Positions 1 through 7,643 of a DNA stretch of 55,471 nucleotides are shown piece after piece (position 1 is the stretch's first letter; each line of letters opens with the position of its first letter). Source of the DNA: Bacillota bacterium (lineage in GTDB: Bacteria > Bacillota > Clostridia > Lachnospirales > Lachnospiraceae). The notes beneath the pieces were generated by a model. It saw only the letters and a list, made by a program, of their open reading frames with translations. It was not told the DNA's origin and made no database searches. The stretch is taken from assembly GCA_023421505.1 (NCBI GenBank), contig JAEZTJ010000098.1, positions 1-55,471 of the forward strand, read 5' to 3'. The position numbers were made by a program, and so were the translations under genes.

Positions 1-701
1 ATCTAAATGTAATGGTACAAAAGATTGCCTCTCCGACGTTTATGGCGGCAGGAAATGCGGTAAAAAGCATTCCGGCAGCTCTGGTTTATACCATTGTAAC
101 GATATTTTCTTCTTATCTTTTTATTGTTGACCGGGATCGGATCCTCTCGTTTATAAAACGGTATATGCCTCAGGATGGCGGAAGATATTATAATTACTTA
201 AAAAAAGATGTGAAACATCTGGTTGGCGGTTATTTTCTCGCACAGTTTAAGATTATGTTTATCATAGCCGGTGTTCTGGCTGCCGGTTTTTTAATTCTGG
301 GAATCAAATATGCATTGTTAATTGCTCTGATCATTGCAGTTTTGGATTTTCTTCCCATATTAGGAACCGGGACGATCTTAATTCCCTGGGCCATCATACG
401 CATGGTTTCAGGAGAGTATGCCTTTGGATTTGGTCTGGTGGTGATCTATGTTTTAACTCTGGTTATAAGGCAGATTATACAGCCAAAGATTGTAGGCGAC
501 ACCATGGGATTAGACCCGCTTATGACCTTGCTGTTTTTGTATCTTGGTTTTAAGATAAGTGGGATCGCAGGTATGATACTGGCAGTTCCCGTTGGTATGC
601 TGATTCTTAATTTATATAATTTTGGTGCTTTTGACTTATTTCTATATAGTGTGAAGACTTTGATCCATGATATCAATGTGTTTCGCAGAGAGAAAGACTA
701 A
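1..701 (+). CDS. AI-2E/YtvI-family membrane permease, C-terminal part
   Basis: The frame is open to the left edge, so only about the last 230 residues are present. Five strongly hydrophobic stretches are visible. The C-terminal block contains QPKIVGDTMGLDPLMTLL followed by a glycine-rich hydrophobic segment, which is the conserved end of the AI-2E transporter superfamily (PF01594). Within that family the sequence most resembles the sporulation membrane protein YtvI, whose transported substrate is not established. The muramidase gene starts 30 bases downstream with no terminator between, so they may be co-transcribed. The family call is firm; the YtvI subgroup is inference. Confidence 0.85.
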   Translation, partial: LNVMVQKIASPTFMAAGNAVKSIPAALVYTIVTIFSSYLFIVDRDRILSFIKRYMPQDGGRYYNYLKKDVKHLVGGYFLAQFKIMFIIAGVLAAGFLILGIKYALLIALIIAVLDFLPILGTGTILIPWAIIRMVSGEYAFGFGLVVIYVLTLVIRQIIQPKIVGDTMGLDPLMTLLFLYLGFKISGIAGMILAVPVGMLILNLYNFGAFDLFLYSVKTLIHDINVFRREKD

Positions 702-731
702 ATAAGAAAAAAGCAGTCATTGGAGGAAACA

Positions 732-1685
732 ATGAAAAAAAACATAAGATTTAGGATTGCCATGAGTCTGGTTGCCTGTCTTATGGCTTCCGAAGCGTTT
801 GCAACACCGATAAATACGTTTTCGGCGGAAGCGTGGAAACTGGAGAATGGACAATACATTGATGCATCTGGAAATCCTATTACAGGGGTTTTGGAAAAGG
901 GAATTACCGTAACCAAGTACCAGAATCGCCAGAACGAAACCAATGGTGGGATCAACTGGAAATCGGTGGCAGAAGACGGGATTTCTTTTGCCATGGTACG
1001 GATCGGTTATCTCAATGATATGGATCCATATTTTTCAGAAAATATGAACAATGCAGTGGCAAATGGAATTAAGACAGGAATCTTTTTTTATACACAGGCC
1101 CTTGATGCTCAGACCGCAACAGAAGAAGCGCAATATGTACTGCGTCAGGTGAAAGATTACCGTGTATCCTATCCCATTGCATATGATGTGGAATCCCAGT
1201 ATCTTCTTGACAATAATTTATCCAGACAGCAGATCACGGACAATATCAATGCATTCTGTAAAACCATTGCAGATGCAGGATATCACCCAATCGTTTATGC
1301 AAATAATAAGTGGCTGACGTTTCACATCGATATGAACCAGATTCCATATGATGTATGGTATGCCCGATACGGGACCGTCAATGAGTGCAAAAATCGTACC
1401 ATCTGGCAGTGTACGGATAAAGGAAGGGTGGCAGGAATTGATGGAGATGTGACCATCGAATTGTCCTTTGCAGATTATAGTTCTCTTATCCCTCCCGATG
1501 GATTTAAAACCATTGATGGGGAATGGTATTATATGAAAAATTATGAAAGACAGACTGGCTGGATACAGACGGACGGAAATTGGTATTATTTTGATCATAA
1601 CGGGATCATGGTTCATGATACAACCATTGAATTGAATGGTATTACCTATTCGTTTAACTCGAATGGGGGATTAATAAACAAATAA
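732..1685 (+). CDS. Secreted GH25 muramidase with cell-wall-binding repeats
   Basis: A 317-residue predicted exported lysozyme-type glycosidase that would cleave peptidoglycan. I chose ATG 732 because GGAGG lies at 722-726; an in-frame TTG at 720 precedes that site. Residues 1-24 form a signal peptide ending in AFA. The GH25 fold is recognised by INWKSVAEDGISFAMVRIGY, GIFFYTQA and the catalytic DxE in IAYDVE. Two aromatic choline-binding-type repeats (GEWYYMKN, GNWYYFDHNG) make up the last 55 residues and probably anchor it to the wall. Oddly, the usual early GIDVS catalytic Asp is replaced: the protein reads GITVTKYQ there. Activity is therefore uncertain although the family is clear. Confidence 0.88.
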   Translation: MKKNIRFRIAMSLVACLMASEAFATPINTFSAEAWKLENGQYIDASGNPITGVLEKGITVTKYQNRQNETNGGINWKSVAEDGISFAMVRIGYLNDMDPYFSENMNNAVANGIKTGIFFYTQALDAQTATEEAQYVLRQVKDYRVSYPIAYDVESQYLLDNNLSRQQITDNINAFCKTIADAGYHPIVYANNKWLTFHIDMNQIPYDVWYARYGTVNECKNRTIWQCTDKGRVAGIDGDVTIELSFADYSSLIPPDGFKTIDGEWYYMKNYERQTGWIQTDGNWYYFDHNGIMVHDTTIELNGITYSFNSNGGLINK

Positions 1686-1702
1686 TAATAAACTCATTTG
1701 AT

Positions 1703-1755
1703 AACTGGACTGGTATAGAGGCATTTGATTCCCTCTTTGCCAGTCCAGTTTGTTA
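1703..1755 (+). terminator. Intrinsic terminator after the muramidase gene
   Basis: The 11-base arms AACTGGACTGG (1703-1713) and CCAGTCCAGTT (1740-1750) pair exactly, with a second small stem in the loop. The T-run is short (TTGTTATT). Confidence 0.55.
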
Positions 1756-1781
1756 TTGGGAGAAAAAAATAGCGAAAGTTA

Positions 1782-1810
1782 TTGACATATGCCATAAATC
1801 AATTTATGAT
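1782..1810 (+). promoter_or_regulatory. Sigma-A-type promoter for the NifX-like gene
   Basis: TTGACA at 1782-1787 and TATGAT at 1805-1810 are 17 bases apart, about 40 bases before the start codon. Confidence 0.65.
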
Positions 1811-1849
1811 ATTCTTATAAAGATAATCATTAAGAACAGGAGGCAGGTT

Positions 1850-2239
1850 ATGAAAATTGCGGTCACTTATGACAATGGAAACGTGTTTCAACATTTTGGA
1901 CAAACCACACAGTTTAAAATCTTTGCAGTAGAGGAGGGTAGTGTGGTATCCCAGGAAATCTTAGATACCAACGGCGATGGACACGGTGCGCTGGTAGGTC
2001 TCTTAAATAAAAAGGGAGTGGATACTTTAATTTGCGGTGGCATTGGTGGAGGTGCAAAAAGCGCACTCTCTGAAGCTGGAATTCGGATTTACCCTGGTGT
2101 GGAAGGGGATGTGGATCAGTCTGTTAAATCATTGCTTTCTGACAAATTGAAATTTAATCCCGATACATTATGCGATCATCACCATGATGAAGATGGGGAA
2201 CATGAGTGCGGTCATCATGGAGAATCCTGCGGTCATTGA
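1850..2239 (+). CDS. NifX/NifB-type dinitrogenase iron-molybdenum cofactor domain protein
   Basis: A 129-residue cytoplasmic protein of the PF02579 family. The N-terminal MKIAVTYDNGNVFQHFG and the central LICGGIGGGAKSAL are characteristic. Family members bind or carry iron-sulfur or iron-molybdenum clusters; stand-alone versions in clostridia have no settled role, and no nif gene is present here. The tail from about residue 108 is rich in His, Cys and acidic residues (DHHHDEDGEHECGHHG) and looks like a metal-binding extension. AGGAGG sits 6 bases before ATG. It has its own promoter and a strong terminator, so it is monocistronic. Confidence 0.85.
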   Translation: MKIAVTYDNGNVFQHFGQTTQFKIFAVEEGSVVSQEILDTNGDGHGALVGLLNKKGVDTLICGGIGGGAKSALSEAGIRIYPGVEGDVDQSVKSLLSDKLKFNPDTLCDHHHDEDGEHECGHHGESCGH

Positions 2240-2261
2240 TGGGATAAAAAAATAATAACAT

Positions 2262-2310
2262 AAAAAGTGCGCCCTGATCTGGCAAAAAGCCATTCAGGGC
2301 GCACTTTTTA
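2262..2310 (+). terminator. Strong intrinsic terminator, likely group IIC intron target
   Basis: A 16-base perfect stem (2262-2277 with 2294-2309) has an A-run on the left arm and a T-run on the right, so it could act in both directions. The group II intron begins 6 bases after the stem, the placement expected for group IIC introns, which insert just downstream of terminator hairpins. Confidence 0.8.
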
Positions 2311-2751
2311 TTGGTGTGTGCCCGGCGGGCACACGTTCCAACGGGTGTAAGTCCCGAATCCGCCCGGTAGTGGGAAGGGTATAGCCGAAGGCAAGGGTGT
2401 CCATCGTGAGGTGGAATCTGAAGGAAGCTGGATACTGGGAACATACTAACCAGTGGGCAAATCTCTGGTCTGACGAACAGAAATCACATCAGGCTATGCA
2501 TGAGGGTAAGACTGCGCTACAAGTTGAAGCCCGATAACTACACAGAATCATGTATGGTAAATGTGGCAGATAGATGGAGAGAAGGAACGTGTGAGTACCC
2601 GGGGAGGTCTGTATGAAACGCCTTGAAAGAGGTAACTATTATCGCAAGGTAGTACTGAACATACAGAAGTCAGCAGAGGTCATAGTAGCCGAGAGGTGAA
2701 GGACCGAATCAATAGGAGTCCCAAGTATGACAGAGAAAGGAGGAGTGGCTA

Positions 2752-4149
2752 ATGAAGGCAGAAAACTCTGAAAACAGAGACTGTCCGCAAAGAGATAGTG
2801 CGGAACATGAAGGGTATGCAAAAGTGCGGAGGTCATTCCGTTCGATATGGAAAGAAAAGGACAGTGCACAGCCAGAACTCTTGGAGAAGATACTGTATAA
2901 AGACAATCTTAACAGAGCTTTTAAGAGGGTAAAGGCAAACAAGGGAGCACCGGGAATCGACGGTATTACAGTCGATGAAATAGGTGCATATCTACGGGAA
3001 AACCAGCAAGCGATTATCGAGAAAATATACAAAGGTAAATATACACCTGACCCGGTAAGGCGTAAAGAGATTCCAAAAGCAGACGGTGGAATGCGAAAGC
3101 TTGGTATTCCAACAGTCAAAGACCGTATTTTTCAGCAAGCCATTACACAACAACTGATGCCAATGTATGAGACAGAATTCTCGGACGGAAGCTATGGCTA
3201 CCGTCCGGGGAGAAGTGCGAAGGATGCCATTAACAAGGTCAAAGAGTATGCCGAAGAGGGTTATCGCTATGCGGTATCACTAGACCTGTCAAAATACTTT
3301 GATACCTTGAATCACGAGTTATTACTAAACACACTTCGAAGAAATGTGAAGGATGAAAGGGTAATACAATGGATAAAAAGGTATCTTAAGAGCGGTGTTA
3401 TGGAAAATGGTGTAGTCATGGACACGGAGGAAGGTTCGCCACAGGGCGGAAATCTGTCGCCACTATTGGCAAATGTCTATCTTAATGAGTTTGACCAGGA
3501 GTTTCAAAAGAGAGGGGTTCCGCTTGTGCGTTATGCAGATGATATAGTTCTGTTAGCAAAGAGCGAAAGAGCTGCAAAGAGACTATTGGAGACAAGTACG
3601 GATTATCTTGAAGGTAAGCTTAAGTTAACTGTGAATAAAGACAAAAGCCGTGTAGTTAGTGTATTTGCAATCCGAAATTTTAAGTTTCTTGGCTTTGTAT
3701 TGGGAAGGAACGGAAATGGCATATATGTCAGAGTTCACTCAAAGTCATGGAAAAAGTTTAAGTCAAAACTGAGAGAGCTTTCTTCCCGAAGGTCTGTACA
3801 GAGCATACGACCGGCATTGGAAAAGATAAAGGTATATGCAAGAGGCTGGCTTAATTATTATGGAATAGCAAGTATGAAGAACCATATTGAGGATATCAAC
3901 GGGTGGCTTTACCATCGGATACGTATGTGTATTTGGAAGCAGTGGAAGAAGCCTAAGACAAAGTTAAGAAACCTTATAAAATTAGGAGTGTCCAAAGACT
4001 TGGCATACATAACGGCGAATAGCCGAAGAGGTTACTGGTTTGTAACACACACAATTGCGGTCAATATAGCTCTAACAAAAGAAAGACTGATACGCAGTGG
4101 CTTCTATGATTTAGCCAATGCATATCAGTCAGTGCACGTCAACTATTGA
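2752..4149 (+). CDS. ltrA: Group II intron reverse transcriptase/maturase
   Basis: A 465-residue intron-encoded protein that would help the intron splice and retrohome by target-primed reverse transcription. Reverse transcriptase blocks are visible in order: NKGAPGIDGITVDE, RKEIPKADGGMRKLGIP, GSYGYRPGRSA, SLDLSKYFDTLNH, GSPQGGNLSPLLAN, and the active-site YADD at residues 261-264. The maturase (domain X) segment carries GWLNYYGI and RMCIWKQWKKPKT, as in known IIC maturases. No HNH endonuclease motif follows, which is normal for class IIC. AGGAGG sits just before ATG 2752. The frame is intact, so the element may be active. Confidence 0.92.
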   Translation: MKAENSENRDCPQRDSAEHEGYAKVRRSFRSIWKEKDSAQPELLEKILYKDNLNRAFKRVKANKGAPGIDGITVDEIGAYLRENQQAIIEKIYKGKYTPDPVRRKEIPKADGGMRKLGIPTVKDRIFQQAITQQLMPMYETEFSDGSYGYRPGRSAKDAINKVKEYAEEGYRYAVSLDLSKYFDTLNHELLLNTLRRNVKDERVIQWIKRYLKSGVMENGVVMDTEEGSPQGGNLSPLLANVYLNEFDQEFQKRGVPLVRYADDIVLLAKSERAAKRLLETSTDYLEGKLKLTVNKDKSRVVSVFAIRNFKFLGFVLGRNGNGIYVRVHSKSWKKFKSKLRELSSRRSVQSIRPALEKIKVYARGWLNYYGIASMKNHIEDINGWLYHRIRMCIWKQWKKPKTKLRNLIKLGVSKDLAYITANSRRGYWFVTHTIAVNIALTKERLIRSGFYDLANAYQSVHVNY

Positions 4150-4150
4150 A

Positions 4151-4220
4151 AGCGCCGTGTACCGAACGGTACGCACGGTGCTGTGAGAGGACGGGAGTTA
4201 ATCACTCCCTCCTACTCGAT
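4151..4220 (+). ncRNA. Group II intron domains V and VI
   Basis: Domain V spans about 4151-4182: AGCGCCGTG pairs with CACGGTGCT, with an inner stem closed by a GAAC loop and a CG bulge. The AGC at its start corresponds to the catalytic triad. Domain VI follows with the stem GGGAG/CTCCC and an A-containing loop expected to hold the branch point. Confidence 0.8.
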
Positions 4221-4266
4221 CAGCAGCGAGGATATTATCCCGAATATCATCCTTCTTAATTTGCAT
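4221..4266 (-). pseudogene. 5' stub of a TetR-type regulator gene cut at the intron 3' end
   Basis: Reading leftwards from ATG 4264-4266 gives MQIKKDDIRDNILAA, then the frame runs into the intron. This resembles the very start of TetR regulators, where helix 1 commonly reads ILxAA. The stub faces a hydrolase gene on the other strand, the usual TetR-target layout. The rest of the gene is not on the left side of the intron. Only 15 codons remain, so the family call is tentative. Confidence 0.45.
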
Positions 4267-4453
4267 ACGAATCACCCATCCATTTTTTATAATTATAAGA
4301 TAAATATAAAAAGATGTAAAGTATATAGAAGGTTTATGAATTCTTATGATGCATTATGCTAGGAACTACTGCTGACAGAATAAATAGACGCTGTTTTGGT
4401 AATACATAATTCATAATTTTTTAATCTTGAATTAGAATAAGGAGATGTACGAT

Positions 4454-5056
4454 TTGAAAATGTTGGATAAGAAGGAAACAGCATTGTTAGTGATAGATAT
4501 GCAGTATGGAGGCGGTGCACCGGATGGATCGCTTGTTAAAATGTTAAGGGTGGATATAGATAGTCAGGAGGACGTTGTAACACCAATAGCGAAATTAAAG
4601 GACTTTTTTTGTGATAATGGTATGCTGGTTGTAAATATAAAAACGGAATACGAAAAAGACTATAGCGATTGGAGAATGCTGGCCGAAAGATTTGAAGTGG
4701 AAAAATACAAGCATTTTGTAAAAGGAACAGCAGATGCTGAGATTATACCGCCTCTGGCTCCAAGAGAAGGAGAGGAGCTAGTGATAAAAAACAGATGGAA
4801 TGCATTTTTCAATACAAACCTTAATGCTATATTACAAAACAAAAAGATTAAGAATTTAATCCTTACCGGTGCTGCTACCGATGTATGTGTATTAGAGACC
4901 TGCAGCTCTGCTTTTTCCTTAAATTATAACTGTATCGTACCAATTGAAACTACAGCATCCTTTAATGCCGAAAAGAAGAGGATGGGACTTGAAATGCTTG
5001 GCTTTGGACGAAGTCTGGTGGTTAGTGTGGAGGAGCTATATAAAATGTTTGAATAA
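4454..5056 (+). CDS. Isochorismatase-family cysteine hydrolase
   Basis: A 200-residue cytoplasmic hydrolase of the isochorismatase/nicotinamidase superfamily (PF00857). The catalytic triad is visible: D15 in LLVIDMQ, K112 in VIKNRW and C145 in TGAATDVCVLET. The substrate cannot be read from the sequence; amides such as nicotinamide or ureido compounds are typical. I prefer TTG 4454 because AAGGAG (4439-4444) is 9 bases before it, whereas ATG 4445 abuts the site. The gene diverges from the truncated TetR stub, its probable former regulator, so it may now be unregulated. Confidence 0.85.
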   Translation: MKMLDKKETALLVIDMQYGGGAPDGSLVKMLRVDIDSQEDVVTPIAKLKDFFCDNGMLVVNIKTEYEKDYSDWRMLAERFEVEKYKHFVKGTADAEIIPPLAPREGEELVIKNRWNAFFNTNLNAILQNKKIKNLILTGAATDVCVLETCSSAFSLNYNCIVPIETTASFNAEKKRMGLEMLGFGRSLVVSVEELYKMFE

Positions 5057-5105
5057 ATTGAAAAGAGCATTTTTTCCGTATTGTTAAGAAAAACATAATC
5101 AGAAA

Positions 5106-5144
5106 GTTCCCTGCTCAGTATTTAGGCCGAGCAGGGAATTTTAT
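5106..5144 (+). terminator. Intrinsic terminator after the cysteine hydrolase
   Basis: TTCCCTGCTC (5107-5116) pairs with GAGCAGGGAA (5129-5138), followed by TTTTATA. Confidence 0.65.
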
Positions 5145-5248
5145 ATGCTATGAAAAGATGGTAGTGTACTATGAGAAAGCTGATGGAAGTAAGGAAGAAA
5201 TAGTCACAATCAGAAAGTAATTATAGTGTGAAACTTATTATATATAAA

Positions 5249-6592
5249 TCAAGCAAAGGATTTGTTCTTACTAAGAATTTTACTAGTAACATAGACAGCT
5301 AGGATTAAAGCAAGCAAATCAGCAGCAGGTTGAGCGTAGATCAGACCCTTTAACCTGAAGGCATAATTAAATGCTAGTAAAATAGGTATGTAGAACAAAC
5401 CCTGCCTTGAGATAGAAATCAGTAAGGAGGCTTTTCCTTTACCAATTGCTTGAACAGTTACAGCACAGACCATCTGGGCACCATATACCGGAAGTGACCA
5501 CATAAGTCCACGAAGAATAAAATTTCCTTGTGTTATCACATCTGTTAGAGGCGTAAAAAACGTAATAAGCTGTTTTGAAAAGAGCTTGAATAAGACAGTT
5601 AGTAGGATACCTAGAAGACTTGTAATCATCATACCCTTCTTTATTATTTCCTGTACCCGTTCATAGTTCTTTGCGCCATAATTATATCCAAGCAGTGGCT
5701 GGCAACCGGAGGCGAATCCCATAAAAATATAGGTACCTATCGTCATGATTTTGGAGGCAACTCCCATTCCGGCAACTGCATTATCTCCATAATCCGCTAT
5801 TATGTTATTACATATCATAACAGCTACACCCATAAGTATCTGGCTAACGGATGAGGTTGTGCCGATAGAAAATATTTCTTTCCAAATATCTTTCTCAAAG
5901 GAAAAATTCTTTATTTTAAATTTAATCATTGACTTTCCACGTAAATAAAATATTATGTAGTATAATAAGGCAAAGGCATTTCCCAGTACAGTCGCAATAG
6001 CGGCACCTTTGATTCCCATATGAAAACCGAATATGAAGATGGGATCTAATATAGTATTTGCTATAGTACCGATCAGCATACCAATCATGGAGACAATCGT
6101 TGAGCCTTCGCTTCTTAAAAGCTGTCCTAACGCAAAATTACACATAATAATCGTTGCACTCAATATTAATACTACAGAATAATCCTGCGCATAAGGAAAT
6201 ATATCTTTGCTTGCTCCCAGAGCATGGACAATCGGTTTAATAAAAAGGCATCCAAAGAAGGAGAAGAGTATGCCTATGAAAAAACACATTATAATACCTG
6301 AGGATAGAACTTTACTAGCCTTTACATAATCCTGCTTTCCCATACTTCGTGAAATATACGAGGAAGCTCCTGTTCCGATAATACCAGACACAGCCATCAT
6401 AATCATAAATAACGGAGTCGTTACGTTTGCGGCTGCCAGCTGATTAGGGTCCTCAAGCTTTCCTATAAAAAAGATGTCTACTAGATTATAGAGTAATTGT
6501 ATCAACATTCCCATAACCATTGGGATGGACATTGTAAAAATTGCTTTACCGACAGGAGCTTCGCTTAAAAACTGAATTCTTTTTTCATCCAT
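5249..6592 (-). CDS. MATE-family multidrug efflux transporter
   Basis: A 447-residue inner-membrane protein with about twelve hydrophobic helices in two homologous MatE halves (roughly residues 15-180 and 235-400). The start SEAPVGKAIFTMSIPMVMGMLIQLLYNLVD is typical of the clostridial MepA/NorM-like branch; these exchange Na+ or H+ for cationic drugs or dyes. It lies 8 bases downstream of the XRE regulator, and its ribosome binding site AAAGGT overlaps the end of that gene, so the two are translationally linked and co-transcribed. The substrate is unknown. Confidence 0.92.
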   Translation of the reverse strand: MDEKRIQFLSEAPVGKAIFTMSIPMVMGMLIQLLYNLVDIFFIGKLEDPNQLAAANVTTPLFMIMMAVSGIIGTGASSYISRSMGKQDYVKASKVLSSGIIMCFFIGILFSFFGCLFIKPIVHALGASKDIFPYAQDYSVVLILSATIIMCNFALGQLLRSEGSTIVSMIGMLIGTIANTILDPIFIFGFHMGIKGAAIATVLGNAFALLYYIIFYLRGKSMIKFKIKNFSFEKDIWKEIFSIGTTSSVSQILMGVAVMICNNIIADYGDNAVAGMGVASKIMTIGTYIFMGFASGCQPLLGYNYGAKNYERVQEIIKKGMMITSLLGILLTVLFKLFSKQLITFFTPLTDVITQGNFILRGLMWSLPVYGAQMVCAVTVQAIGKGKASLLISISRQGLFYIPILLAFNYAFRLKGLIYAQPAADLLALILAVYVTSKILSKNKSFA

Positions 6593-6600
6593 TTACTATC

Positions 6601-7317
6601 TTACCTTTCTACTGAATTGGGATAATGTTTTTGATTCTCATCGTTATCATTTGAATAATGTCTTAAAATTTCGAGTGCTTTTTCACTGAGTCCTCCATAT
6701 AGAACAGCAGCCTCTGCCTGAGGATAGAGATACTCTGCATAAGGAAGCATGATGCGAAGTAATTTGTAATCCAGTTCTCCGTCAAGTATTTTCTGAAAAA
6801 TAATTGAGATAGAAGTTTTGTCCAAAAAGGGTATTAAGCGTTCTAGTAAATTTTCATTGAGTGTTCCATACGTTGCATTTTCCAATAAATGAACTACTGT
6901 ATCATCATTAATATATTCTGCCAGTGCTAGGATACTTGAAATATCTATCCCATGCTTTGCAAGACTCTTAGCCATTTTGTCTAGTAGGCTTGGCTTTAAT
7001 AAGGGTGCAAGATTGACAAACTCCTCTAGATAGTTATGATCTATTGAGTCGGTTAAATCCTGGCCGACTGCCGCTCCTCCTAAAATCGTCGCTTCTTTTT
7101 CTGTCGGTCCTCCGGAACCGATCAGTTCATCAAGAGTGATATGAAAGGTTTCAGAGATAGATATTAAAATTGAAATATCAGGGAAGCTATCACCGCATTC
7201 ATATTTGGAAATTGCCTGGCGTGTCAGGTTCAGTATATCAGCAAGCTCAGATTGGGTCATATCTGCTTTTTTACGAAGTTTCGAAATATAGGCTCCGAAT
7301 TTTTTGGTGTCAAACAT
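6601..7317 (-). CDS. XRE-family transcriptional regulator with C-terminal sensor region
   Basis: A 238-residue DNA-binding protein. Residues about 8-62 form a Cro/CI-type helix-turn-helix (MTQSELADILNLTRQAISKY, then GDSFPDISILI). The remaining 170 residues are helical, have no recognised family and probably serve in dimerisation or effector sensing. It is the first gene of a two-gene operon with the MATE exporter, so it most likely controls that exporter and itself. AGGAGG precedes the ATG at 7317. The ligand is unknown. Confidence 0.88.
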   Translation of the reverse strand: MFDTKKFGAYISKLRKKADMTQSELADILNLTRQAISKYECGDSFPDISILISISETFHITLDELIGSGGPTEKEATILGGAAVGQDLTDSIDHNYLEEFVNLAPLLKPSLLDKMAKSLAKHGIDISSILALAEYINDDTVVHLLENATYGTLNENLLERLIPFLDKTSISIIFQKILDGELDYKLLRIMLPYAEYLYPQAEAAVLYGGLSEKALEILRHYSNDNDENQKHYPNSVER

Positions 7318-7643
7318 ATTTTTAACCTCCTTGTTCTAAAAGTGTAGTTTATAACAAATAATGAGTCAAGCAAAGGCTGGTTGCGCATTTGTCAATTAGC
7401 AATCAGGAGAGTTAAATTAACTTATAATATCCTTTTGTACAGAAAGAATAAAAAAACAAATAGAATATGATTAATTGGTACATTAGTATATTACTTTTTA
7501 TTGATTTGTAGTATAATAGTACTAATTAATAGAAATTAATGATATAAATGGGAATTGGTGTATGGAAAATGTAACATAAGAAGAGCAACAAAGGATTGTT
7601 ATTTGATATGCAGCGTAACTATAATTTGTATAGGGAGAGACGT

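Larger units (their letters stand above)
2316..4220 (+). mobile_element. Complete group IIC intron (retroelement)
   Basis: The 5' end GTGTGCCC starts an 8-bp stem (GTGTGCCC/GGGCACAC) matching the GUGYG consensus. The ribozyme core follows (GGGTGTAAGTCCCGAA, GGCAAGGGTGTC, GGAATCTGAAGGAAGC). The reverse transcriptase gene at 2752-4149 occupies domain IV. Domains V and VI lie at 4151-4220 and the intron ends in CTACTCGAT. Length is about 1,905 bases. Insertion right after a terminator and the lack of an HNH endonuclease support class IIC. The 3' boundary at 4220 is inferred from where the flanking TetR-like reading frame begins and could shift by a few bases. Confidence 0.85.

Noticed and set aside
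1850..2239. The NifX-like gene as evidence of nitrogen fixation.
   Set aside because: Stand-alone members of this family are common in non-fixing clostridia, and no nif structural gene is present.
2268..2280. AGTGCGCCCTG in the left arm of the terminator looks like the GTGCGCCCGG start of this intron type.
   Set aside because: The right arm pairs with it perfectly as a terminator, and alignment with the second intron places the true 5' end at 2316. The resemblance is probably chance.
2316..3119. Open frames on the minus strand within the intron (for example 2709-3119).
   Set aside because: They are antisense to ribozyme and reverse transcriptase sequence, have no ribosome binding sites and no recognisable products.
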